The notes beneath the pieces are model-generated. The model searched no databases. It worked only from the letters and a program-made list of their open reading frames with translations, and was not told the DNA's origin. Positions 1 through 5,498 of a stretch of DNA of 5,498 nucleotides are shown here, one piece after another (the stretch's first letter is position 1; the number at the start of each line of letters is the position of its first letter). Origin of the DNA: Thermoplasmatota archaeon (GTDB lineage: Archaea; Thermoplasmatota; Penumbrarchaeia; Penumbrarchaeales; Penumbrarchaeaceae); the NCBI GenBank assembly GCA_030600725.1, contig JAUVLN010000166.1, positions 1 to 5,498 of the forward strand, given 5' to 3'. The translations under genes were made by a program, and so were the position numbers.

Positions 1-885
1 AGAATTGAAAACATTGTGAAGTTGAAGGAAGCAGGTGTCCATGCTAAAATGATGCTTTTAAGAACACCAATGCTCAGCGAAGTCAAGAAAGTAGTAAATT
101 ATGCTGATATATCTTTAAATTCTGAGCTGGTCGTAATATCGAGATTATCGGAGGAAGCAATAAAGAAAGGCGTCAAACATCGAATCATCCTCATGGTAGA
201 AATGGGTGAACTAAGGGAAGGTGTCGTCAAGAAGGAGCTGTATCCTATAATGAAGAAAATGTTAACATACCAGGGGATTGAGCTATTTGGTGTGGGCATG
301 AACCTTGCCTGTCTAACGGGCGTCATCCCAACAAAAGCGAAAATCAAGGAATTTGATTCGGTTGTCCGAGAGATAGAAGATAAAGTTGGAACCCAGTTAA
401 AAATGATCGGAGGTGGGAACTCGGCGAATATCCCACTCCTTCTCAATGGACATCCCAAATCTAAGATCAACAACCTACGTATAGGGGAAGGAATCCTCCT
501 TGGTTTAGAGACCGTCCATAGAACCTCCATTCCCGACACATATCAGGATGCTTTCATCCTTGAAGCCGAGATAATCGAGTTGAAAGATAAGCCATCTGTT
601 CCAGACGGAAAAATCTCTCAAAATGCCTACGGTGAAACCCAAACATTCGAAGACATCGGGACAATAAGACGTGGGATTTTAGGAATTGGAAGGCAGGATG
701 TAATTGTTGATGGTTTAAAACCTGTGGATTCTTTTAAAATCATTGAAAGCAGTAGTGATCATATCGTTGGTCATAATATGCCTCCTGATGCTAAAGTGGG
801 AGATATCCTGAAGTTCAAACCAAATTATGGGGCATTGGTCAATCTATTCACAAGTAAGTATGTAAACAAAGAATATATCGAATGA
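1..885 (+). CDS. Alanine/ornithine racemase family PLP-dependent enzyme, 5'-truncated by the window edge
   Basis: The product is a cytosolic pyridoxal-phosphate enzyme with the alanine-racemase N-terminal barrel fold (fold type III), closest in my reading to the clostridial ornithine racemase (Orr) group, which interconverts L- and D-amino acids. The frame is open from base 1 and the first residues (RIENI) are already family sequence, so the GTG at 16 is an internal valine codon and the real start lies upstream. Counting from base 1, 294 residues are visible. Family members are about 350 residues, so roughly 60 are missing, including the N-terminal strand with the PLP-binding lysine. Visible motifs are DISLNSE (36-42), GGGNSAN (137-143, probably phosphate/PLP contact) and LRIGEGILLG (159-168), followed by a C-terminal beta-rich part to the TGA at 883-885. 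Sampled lines are about 33-43% G+C against about 57% in the next gene, and A-ending codons are common, suggesting acquisition. The family call is firm; ornithine as the substrate is inference, and alanine or another amino acid remains possible. Confidence 0.88.
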   Translation, partial: RIENIVKLKEAGVHAKMMLLRTPMLSEVKKVVNYADISLNSELVVISRLSEEAIKKGVKHRIILMVEMGELREGVVKKELYPIMKKMLTYQGIELFGVGMNLACLTGVIPTKAKIKEFDSVVREIEDKVGTQLKMIGGGNSANIPLLLNGHPKSKINNLRIGEGILLGLETVHRTSIPDTYQDAFILEAEIIELKDKPSVPDGKISQNAYGETQTFEDIGTIRRGILGIGRQDVIVDGLKPVDSFKIIESSSDHIVGHNMPPDAKVGDILKFKPNYGALVNLFTSKYVNKEYIE

Positions 886-936
886 GATCTACATCAGATC
901 CCTTCGCCCAAATTGCTCCCTTCGGTCACAACTTCC

Positions 937-966
937 CATATCCGCGGAACGATATGCACCGCATAT
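937..966. repeat. Overlapping, mutually exclusive short inverted repeats
   Basis: CATATC (937-942) is the perfect reverse complement of GATATG (951-956). ATATGC (952-957) is the perfect reverse complement of GCATAT (961-966), across a 3-base loop. The middle arm is shared, so a transcript could form only one of the two hairpins at a time. The palindrome TCCGCGGA (941-948) lies inside the first pair. The short arms make this weaker than the repeats that follow. Confidence 0.45.
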
Positions 967-979
967 TCTGCGAGCATTC

Positions 980-1023
980 TCATTGGGTAAAGTTCGACAA
1001 AACATGGAAGTAGTACCCAATGA
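980..1023. repeat. 10-bp perfect inverted repeat with 24-base loop
   Basis: TCATTGGGTA (980-989) and TACCCAATGA (1014-1023) are exact reverse complements separated by 24 bases. The pair lies in the non-coding spacer between the racemase and the peptidase gene, 7 bases before a second 10-bp pair. It could be a hairpin in a structured RNA, paired operator half-sites or the ends of a small decayed element; the sequence alone does not decide. No T-run follows it, so an intrinsic terminator is not indicated. Confidence 0.6.
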
Positions 1024-1030
1024 CAATATC

Positions 1031-1087
1031 GCGAACATTGATTATAGGTGAAAATTAGATGTGTCAATGTTGGGATGCAATGTTCGC
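1031..1087. repeat. 10-bp perfect inverted repeat with 37-base loop and an extra copy of one arm
   Basis: GCGAACATTG (1031-1040) and CAATGTTCGC (1078-1087) are exact reverse complements across 37 bases. The core of the right arm, CAATGTT, also occurs at 1065-1071 inside the loop, so the left arm has two possible partners 13 bases apart. This looks like repeated half-sites of a DNA-binding protein or a switchable RNA stem. The pair ends 73 bases before the peptidase start codon, so an effect on that gene is possible but unproven. Confidence 0.6.
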
Positions 1088-1089
1088 AA

Positions 1090-1105
1090 CTATTCGACCG
1101 AATAG
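1090..1105. repeat. Compact hairpin, arms of 7 bases
   Basis: CTATTCG (1090-1096) and CGAATAG (1099-1105) are exact reverse complements with two bases between. In RNA this would fold as a 6-bp stem with a four-base loop. It starts two bases after the preceding inverted repeat and completes a run of palindromes covering most of the spacer. A terminator role is unlikely because the bases after it (GTAATAAGAGG) contain no T-run. Confidence 0.45.
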
Positions 1106-1148
1106 GTAATAAGAGGCCCCCTGCATCTAGTTCTATTGGGATACTCAA

Positions 1149-1155
1149 GGGAGTG
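1149..1155 (+). promoter_or_regulatory. Shine-Dalgarno site for the C25-like peptidase
   Basis: GGGAGTG lies just before the ATG at 1161, with the GGAG core (1150-1153) seven bases from the start codon. It fits the anti-Shine-Dalgarno end of archaeal 16S rRNA and fixes the start at 1161 rather than at the next in-frame ATG (1173). It also shows that this gene is translated from a leadered transcript, unlike the downstream transporter. I found no convincing TATA/BRE box between 1089 and 1148, so the transcription start is unknown. Confidence 0.7.
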
Positions 1156-1160
1156 AGCAC

Positions 1161-3662
1161 ATGAAGATCAAGATGAATTCAAGAAGGTGGAGCGCAGTGG
1201 CAGTTGTATCGCTTCTTATCTTCGGTGGATTATATCTCATCCTCATGACCAGGGACGACTCGCTTGTGACGGGGAAAGCGGACCTTTCGGACCTCCTTGG
1301 ATCCAGATCGGAGAGGATAAAGGGCGCTCCCACGGCCGCCGTAACAGGCGACTGTGCATTCTACTCCATGATCACCACGCCCGTCTGCGAGTATTACGAC
1401 GGCGACAGGGAGCTTCGGATATCTCCCATGCTCGTCTATTACGATCAGGTTGGCATACCCTCGAATTCGGCCAACGACTTTCTGGACCACTACGGATATG
1501 AGGAGCTGATCGGGGTTGGCGATGTTGTAGGCCTCGGCCACGATCCAGTTACCGCTTACAGGGGAGGGCAGAAGGTCGTATCCATTGCACTGGCCAGGGA
1601 CTACTGGTCGGCATCGGATGGAGCGGTTCTCGTAAAGCTGTCCGAGGAGGCTTACGGCGACTCCATGTACGGCGCCCTGCTGGCCACCTACGTGAACATA
1701 CCGGCCATAGTCACCGACAGCCTGGACTCACAGGTCGTATCCCTTCTTGAGGAGCTGGGCGTCAGGTACACGATCGTCTGCGGGGACATCGATGGATACG
1801 GAAGGGTGATGAGGTTCGACACGGAGGAGGAGGCCCAGGAGATGACGCTCGACTTCATCAGGCACAAGGAGGGTTTCAACACCGAACCCAGATACATGAC
1901 CATGGCCAATCCGATGGACGCAGTTGAACTCCGGTACGAGACCGTGGACCAACTTCACCTCACAGATGAGGTATTCCATATCTATACTCCCGGCGGGGGG
2001 GCATACGCTGGATTGGAGGAGATCGGGGAAGGTGTGGATTACGACTACACCGTTCCCGACACCGTGAGGAACGGCATCCTCAGGTTCGACCTCACCTTCA
2101 AACCCCACGAGCAGGACGAGATCGACGGCGAGAGGATCTACTGTTTCGTCTTCTACGAGGACCCCGATAACGGATGGGAGCAGAAGTACTACATGGGAAC
2201 GTGCGCGGGCGTGAAGGACGGGGCATACGAGACCGTTCACTTCGATGTCCCCGTGCTGGGTGCAACTGGAAACTACAGGTTCCACGTCGAGGGGCGGAAC
2301 ACCTACGAGGTGGGCTCTGGCAACCTCCTGCTCAAGACGGCGGTCCCATTCGTGCTGGAGGTGCAGCTGGATGCGCTGACCTCACCGGTATATCCCAACA
2401 TGGAGATGCTCTCGGCGGTTGCCCCGTACCAGTGCGGATACCACAAAGGCGTACTGATGTCCAAGGAGGAGTATGCCCTGCAGTACCCACAGCTGGAGAA
2501 CGAGACCGGAGCGCTGGAGCCGGCCGTGTTCGAGTCCGCACATGAATACGTTAACGAGCAGGCCTGGATGATAAAGGATGACCAGCTCCTGCTGCTTGCA
2601 AAGATGGTCGGTATGGAGGAGCCCGAGACCGTTCTGACCGATACCGATGTGCTTGTGGAGATGGCAGATAAACTATACAGCGACCCGGTCTACGTCTCGG
2701 TGGTTGCGGACACCAACATGATCCCGCATTACTATCACACGAGCGGATCGCACCCCTCCGAAGGCTGCGGGCAGGCGGGGGACATCATCTATGCGGACAT
2801 CGACATGGACAGGGAGAACCCGCGGATCGATTTCGGCGGCGGGAGGATCTCATCCGAGGTCCAGGACATGGAGCTGCCCATCGGACGGTTCGCCGGTTAC
2901 GATGTTATGGATGTCTCCGCCCTGGTTGCAAGGAGCTTCTTCTACAATGAGATTATAGACAATTATGTCGGCCACGGCCAGGATGCCGACAAGGAGTGGA
3001 AGGACAACGGCTATGTCTTCCTCGGGTCCAAGATGCCCGTGGAGACGATGTACGGCACATATGTGAGGCAGGTGTCCGATATGATGACAGCCGGAAACCT
3101 CGACGTGATAGGAACCACCGAGGAGAGGTCGGATTACAAGCTGGCCCACCAGTTCCAGGAGGGGTCCAACTACATCTTCGGAGGCGTCCACGGGAACTTC
3201 TACTGGTACGTCCCCCAGTGCCATATCGACACGATAGCGGGAGGGTCGGCATATGACGTCACCAACGTCCTGGACATGTCCATGGGGCCATCGACGATGT
3301 TCCTTGTCTCCTGTATCACGGGCAGGATCGACGGGTTGACCCCCGAGAACTGCCTCTCCATGGCCTATATCCACATAGGAACGGCCTCGTATGTGGGCGC
3401 CACCAGATCGACCCTCGGATGGATAGACCCCGGACTCGAGTTCGACATGAGGCCGTTCGAGCCCGAGGGGGCTGTGCTTCTCTCTGAGCTCTATCTGCAG
3501 AACCTGCTTCAGGACCAGGATACGGGGATGGCGCTTCGCGATGCGAAGAACCTGTATCTCTATACGGACCTTGCAAGCGGGGCCATAGGGGAGGAATCAT
3601 ACATCATGGTACAGCATTACATGCTCTACGGAGATCCTGCATTCGATCCCTATGAACCGTAG
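1161..3662 (+). CDS. Membrane-anchored C25 (gingipain-like) cysteine peptidase family protein
   Basis: This is an 833-residue surface protein whose C-terminal half reads as a caspase-like-fold C25 peptidase. Residues 1-10 are basic (SRRW at 7-10) and 11-29 form one hydrophobic helix: an uncleaved anchor or Sec signal, with the rest outside the cell. Residues 141-210 (ALARDYW, YGDSMYGALLATYVNIPAIVTD, LLEELGV, IVCGD) resemble one cell-wall-binding-repeat-2 unit. Residues about 250-395 are beta-rich and Ig-like. The peptidase region follows: YVSVVADTNMIP (511-522), DIIYADIDMD (541-550) and LPIGRF (572-577), then GGVHG with the presumed catalytic His677, VSCITGR with presumed Cys718, the glycine-rich GTASYVGATRS stretch and the terminal YGDPAF (823-828). 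The His-Cys order and about 40-residue spacing fit the family. A Shine-Dalgarno site supports the ATG; the stop is TAG. No C-terminal sorting motif is evident. The fold call is strong; proteolytic activity and substrate are inferred. A non-peptidase role in surface assembly is the main alternative. Confidence 0.85.
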   Translation: MKIKMNSRRWSAVAVVSLLIFGGLYLILMTRDDSLVTGKADLSDLLGSRSERIKGAPTAAVTGDCAFYSMITTPVCEYYDGDRELRISPMLVYYDQVGIPSNSANDFLDHYGYEELIGVGDVVGLGHDPVTAYRGGQKVVSIALARDYWSASDGAVLVKLSEEAYGDSMYGALLATYVNIPAIVTDSLDSQVVSLLEELGVRYTIVCGDIDGYGRVMRFDTEEEAQEMTLDFIRHKEGFNTEPRYMTMANPMDAVELRYETVDQLHLTDEVFHIYTPGGGAYAGLEEIGEGVDYDYTVPDTVRNGILRFDLTFKPHEQDEIDGERIYCFVFYEDPDNGWEQKYYMGTCAGVKDGAYETVHFDVPVLGATGNYRFHVEGRNTYEVGSGNLLLKTAVPFVLEVQLDALTSPVYPNMEMLSAVAPYQCGYHKGVLMSKEEYALQYPQLENETGALEPAVFESAHEYVNEQAWMIKDDQLLLLAKMVGMEEPETVLTDTDVLVEMADKLYSDPVYVSVVADTNMIPHYYHTSGSHPSEGCGQAGDIIYADIDMDRENPRIDFGGGRISSEVQDMELPIGRFAGYDVMDVSALVARSFFYNEIIDNYVGHGQDADKEWKDNGYVFLGSKMPVETMYGTYVRQVSDMMTAGNLDVIGTTEERSDYKLAHQFQEGSNYIFGGVHGNFYWYVPQCHIDTIAGGSAYDVTNVLDMSMGPSTMFLVSCITGRIDGLTPENCLSMAYIHIGTASYVGATRSTLGWIDPGLEFDMRPFEPEGAVLLSELYLQNLLQDQDTGMALRDAKNLYLYTDLASGAIGEESYIMVQHYMLYGDPAFDPYEP

Positions 3663-3670
3663 TTCAAGAT

Positions 3671-3706
3671 GATTGCAAGGGGATTAAATATCCAATCGTG
3701 ATTGCA
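3671..3706. repeat. GATTGCA direct repeats plus CAATC/GATTG inverted pair over the transporter promoter
   Basis: GATTGCA occurs at 3671-3677 and again at 3700-3706, 29 bases apart and flanking the TATA box. CAATC at 3693-3697 is the reverse complement of GATTG at 3700-3704, giving a 5-bp inverted repeat with a 2-base centre just upstream of the predicted transcription start. Three copies of the same pentamer core in 36 bases suggest operator half-sites. A protein bound here would compete with TBP/TFB or RNA polymerase. The motifs are short, so chance is not excluded. Confidence 0.4.
3677..3691 (+). promoter_or_regulatory. Archaeal BRE/TATA promoter for a leaderless transporter mRNA
   Basis: AAGGGGA (3677-3683) followed directly by TTAAATAT (3684-3691) matches the purine-rich BRE plus TATA layout of archaeal promoters. 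Archaeal transcription usually starts about 22-27 bases after the centre of the TATA box, which falls on the tandem ATGs at 3709 and 3712. No Shine-Dalgarno sequence lies between the box and the start codon (the bases there are CAATCGTGATTGCACC). Together these predict a leaderless transcript independent of the peptidase gene. The prediction is from sequence only. Confidence 0.65.
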
Positions 3707-3708
3707 CC

Positions 3709-4605
3709 ATGATGAGCGTGCCATGGGGTGAGATCGCAGCGATCGTAACGGCGATACTGTGGGCCGTTTCCTCCACCCTGTTTGCCCTGAGCACCAGAAA
3801 ACTGAGCCCGAACGTCGTCAACAGGATCAGGCTGATAGGAGCCCTCGTATTCATCGCAATGCTTCATTTTCTCCTGTTTGGAGATCTCTTTCCGAAAGGT
3901 GCAACACCATATCAATGGTTGATACTTGGGTTATCCGCGATCATCGGGCTTGTGATCGGTGACACCTTTTTGCTGAAATCGTACATGATCATCGGCCCCA
4001 GGATATCCATGCTCCTTATGTCGCTGGCACCGATCGTGACCACCGCCATCGCCTGGATATTCATGTCGGAACACCTGTCACCCTGGAAGGTGTTCGCCAT
4101 CATCATCACGATATCCGGCGTGGCCTGGGTGGTGATGGAGAAAAAACGCGAGAAGCACATCTTCAAGGTCACACCCAGGGGCATCCTATTCGGCATCGGA
4201 GCGATGGTGGGGCAGGCGGTGGGGTTGGTGCTCTCCAAGGAGGGGATGACAGGGGATTATCCCGCGCTATCTGCGACCTATATCCGAACAATATGGGGGG
4301 TGATCGCGATATGGCTGGTGACGTTCTCCATTGCCAATACGAAGATCACGCTAAAAGCGGTCAAGGACCTCAAAAGCATGAGGTTTGTCGTCCTTGCCAC
4401 TATCTTCGGCCCGTTCCTGGGCATCTACCTCTCCCTGGAGGCTGTCAAATATGCGCCCATCGGGATCGCCTCCACTCTCATGGGCCTCGCGCCCCTGTTC
4501 ATAATCCCGATCTCATTTTTTGTTTTCAAGGAGAGGATCACACCAAGGGCCATCGTCGGGACATTGATAGCTCTTGTAGGGGCCTCGCTGCTGTTCCTGT
4601 TATAG
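3709..4605 (+). CDS. EamA/DMT family transporter, ten transmembrane helices
   Basis: This 298-residue integral membrane protein has the two-repeat architecture of the drug/metabolite transporter superfamily (EamA), whose members usually move amino acids, nucleotides or related metabolites. Predicted helices are at about 8-27, 38-57, 68-89, 99-119, 126-144, 157-176, 186-209, 225-246, 251-273 and 280-298. The internal repeat is visible: GDTFLLKSYMIIGPRISMLL with LAPIVTTAIAW and SEHLSPWKVF (84-130) parallels LSLEAVKYAPIGIASTLMGL with APLFIIPISFF and KERITPRAIV (241-283). The acidic residue before each repeat's last helix (E121 and E275) is typical. The basic loop KKREK (145-149) joins the halves. 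Length is normal and both repeats are intact. Two ATGs stand in tandem (3709, 3712); either could be used on a leaderless mRNA, changing the protein by one residue. The substrate cannot be read from the sequence, and the neighbours do not point to one. Confidence 0.9.
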   Translation: MMSVPWGEIAAIVTAILWAVSSTLFALSTRKLSPNVVNRIRLIGALVFIAMLHFLLFGDLFPKGATPYQWLILGLSAIIGLVIGDTFLLKSYMIIGPRISMLLMSLAPIVTTAIAWIFMSEHLSPWKVFAIIITISGVAWVVMEKKREKHIFKVTPRGILFGIGAMVGQAVGLVLSKEGMTGDYPALSATYIRTIWGVIAIWLVTFSIANTKITLKAVKDLKSMRFVVLATIFGPFLGIYLSLEAVKYAPIGIASTLMGLAPLFIIPISFFVFKERITPRAIVGTLIALVGASLLFLL

Positions 4606-4621
4606 GGCCTTTGACCCCGGG

Positions 4622-5498
4622 CTATCTATACTCCTGACACGCCCGACAGTAGTGGCGGTTGAAATCCGCCACATACTGAAGTGGTTGGCCGCATTCCGGG
4701 CATTCCTGGACGGTCTCTGCCTGAACTGGAGCGCTTTTTGACCTGGTCATGAAAAAAAATAGGCCTGCGCCGATCACGATCACGGCAAGGACGCCCACGA
4801 TTATCGGGACGATGGGAAGCCCTCCATCCGAACTGCTTTCAGGGTCGTCCGGAGTGGGTTCTTCCTCCCCCCCCTTGACCACCTTGGATATCTCACCTCC
4901 AGGTAACGTCACGGAACCGTCGAGGGCGATGGTTACCGAAAAGGGCTCTACTACCCGCCTCTCCTCAAGCTCCAGGATACACTGATAATCCCCGGGCTTG
5001 ACGCCATCCGAAAATTGTGCATACCCGCTTGAGTCCGTCATGCTTGTATGGCTGTCATCGTCGTTGTACAGTGTGGCGACCGCATTGCCCACTGCTGTGT
5101 CATCTTCGTAGAGGAAGGGTCCGATCCTTGGATTTACAAGCCTGTATGTCACAAAGACCGATACCTCATCTTCCGAGCTTGATAGGCCGAGATCGTCCCG
5201 CACGACCAACGTGAAAACGTATTCCTCCTCGCTGCCTGGCGTGAACGATGGTTCATCGGTGTCGTCATCCTCTAACGTAACGGTATGGCTCGTACAGCTC
5301 CACACGTATTCCACGATGGTACCATCCGGGTCGCGGGAACCGGTTCCATCGAGGGTTACCGTATCTCCCACATAGGCATCGATATCCTCCCCCGCATCTG
5401 CGACAGGCGGTGAGTTGACAGTAGGGTTGATAACATCCACCGTCACCTCACTGATGGGGGACCATTCATCATCATCGTCCATCACACGGAGGGTGAAT
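4622..5498 (-). CDS. PKD-domain surface protein with C-terminal membrane helix and zinc ribbon, 5'-truncated by the window edge
   Basis: This is the C-terminal 291 residues of a larger envelope protein; numbering here starts at the codon 5497-5495. The frame is open to the window edge and begins with FTLRVMDDDDEW, the typical end of a preceding PKD-like domain, so the GTG at 5485 is an internal valine. Residues about 30-117 are one PKD-like domain (PPVADAG, VTLDGTGSRDPDGTI, VEYVW, then FTLVVRDDLG). Residues about 118-208 form a second beta domain resembling a carboxypeptidase-regulatory or Cna-B-like fold (DSSGYAQF). An acidic, proline/serine-rich linker follows (about 209-226), then a transmembrane helix (about 227-250, ending FFFMTRSK) and a short tail with CPEC (266-269) and CRAC (284-287), a four-cysteine zinc ribbon predicted to be cytoplasmic. 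PKD modules are generally extracellular binding or spacer domains. The full protein's role is unknown: an adhesin, a binding protein or the stalk of an enzyme whose catalytic part lies upstream. The stop is TAG at 4624-4622. Confidence 0.85.
   Translation of the reverse strand, partial: FTLRVMDDDDEWSPISEVTVDVINPTVNSPPVADAGEDIDAYVGDTVTLDGTGSRDPDGTIVEYVWSCTSHTVTLEDDDTDEPSFTPGSEEEYVFTLVVRDDLGLSSSEDEVSVFVTYRLVNPRIGPFLYEDDTAVGNAVATLYNDDDSHTSMTDSSGYAQFSDGVKPGDYQCILELEERRVVEPFSVTIALDGSVTLPGGEISKVVKGGEEEPTPDDPESSSDGGLPIVPIIVGVLAVIVIGAGLFFFMTRSKSAPVQAETVQECPECGQPLQYVADFNRHYCRACQEYR

Noticed and set aside
16..18. GTG as the start codon of the racemase
   Set aside because: The frame is open back to base 1, and the five codons before it (RIENI) match the family sequence, while the PLP-lysine region is absent. 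The gene therefore begins before the window.
900..924. Direct repeat CCCTTCG (900-906 and 918-924) after the racemase stop as part of a terminator or attachment site
   Set aside because: Seven bases is short, no integrase or tRNA is nearby, and no hairpin or T-run accompanies it.
894..1160. An 88-codon open frame on the minus strand filling the spacer between the racemase and the peptidase
   Set aside because: It starts at a GTG that overlaps the peptidase's ribosome-binding region, runs through all the long inverted repeats and matches no family I recognise. The palindromes constrain the sequence in a way that does not look like coding. It could be a degraded gene, but there is nothing to support that.
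1181..1206. Twin-arginine export signal at the N-terminus of the peptidase (SRRW)
   Set aside because: The two arginines are followed by WSAV rather than the xFLK-like pattern, and the helix is long and strongly hydrophobic, which fits an ordinary Sec signal anchor better.
1995..2001. Run of seven G in the peptidase gene as a frameshift or phase-variation site
   Set aside because: The frame and domain order continue normally on both sides, and a run of this length encoding GGG is unremarkable in G+C-rich coding sequence.
1728..2285. A 185-codon minus-strand frame, and other long antisense frames, inside the peptidase gene
   Set aside because: They lie wholly antisense to a well-supported gene in G+C-rich DNA, where such shadow frames are common, and their translations show no domain features.
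5480..5485. GTG/ATG as the start of the PKD/zinc-ribbon protein
   Set aside because: The frame continues to the window edge and the residues before it (FTLR) fit the last strand of a PKD-like domain. No signal peptide follows these codons, although an extracellular protein would need one.

Overview
The window looks like a piece of archaeal chromosome, most likely from an uncultured member of the Thermoplasmatota. Supporting signs are a purine-rich BRE plus TTAAATA box placed so that the transporter transcript would be leaderless, and a gingipain-like (C25) surface peptidase. A third sign is a secreted PKD-type protein ending in a membrane helix and a short C-terminal zinc ribbon (CPEC...CRAC), an arrangement I associate with that phylum. 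The assignment rests on pattern recognition; no ribosomal or informational gene is present to confirm it.

Layout: (1) positions 1-885, plus strand, hold the C-terminal five sixths of a PLP-dependent alanine/ornithine racemase family enzyme that begins before the window. It is clearly more A+T-rich than the rest and may be an acquired gene. (2) Positions 886-1160 are a non-coding spacer unusually rich in perfect inverted repeats, including two 10-bp pairs in tandem. (3) Positions 1161-3662, plus strand, hold an 833-residue membrane-anchored C25-like cysteine peptidase with a good Shine-Dalgarno site. (4) Positions 3663-3708 contain an archaeal promoter overlapped by a small repeat cluster. (5) Positions 3709-4605, plus strand, hold a ten-helix EamA/DMT family transporter. 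(6) Positions 4622-5498, minus strand, hold the C-terminal part of a surface protein (PKD-like domain, a second beta domain, acidic linker, transmembrane helix, cytoplasmic zinc ribbon). It converges on the transporter with only 16 bases between the stop codons.

I see no pathway tying the four genes together. Two code for extracellular or surface-exposed proteins (the peptidase and the PKD/zinc-ribbon protein), one for an inner-membrane metabolite transporter and one for a cytosolic amino-acid racemase. The transporter has its own promoter and the spacer before the peptidase is long, so these appear to be separate transcription units rather than one operon. No tRNA, rRNA, CRISPR array, transposase or integrase was seen. 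The items most worth a second look are the inverted-repeat spacer, the composition break at the racemase, the N-terminal architecture of the peptidase, and the zinc-ribbon tail with its two 8-base homopolymers around the membrane helix.
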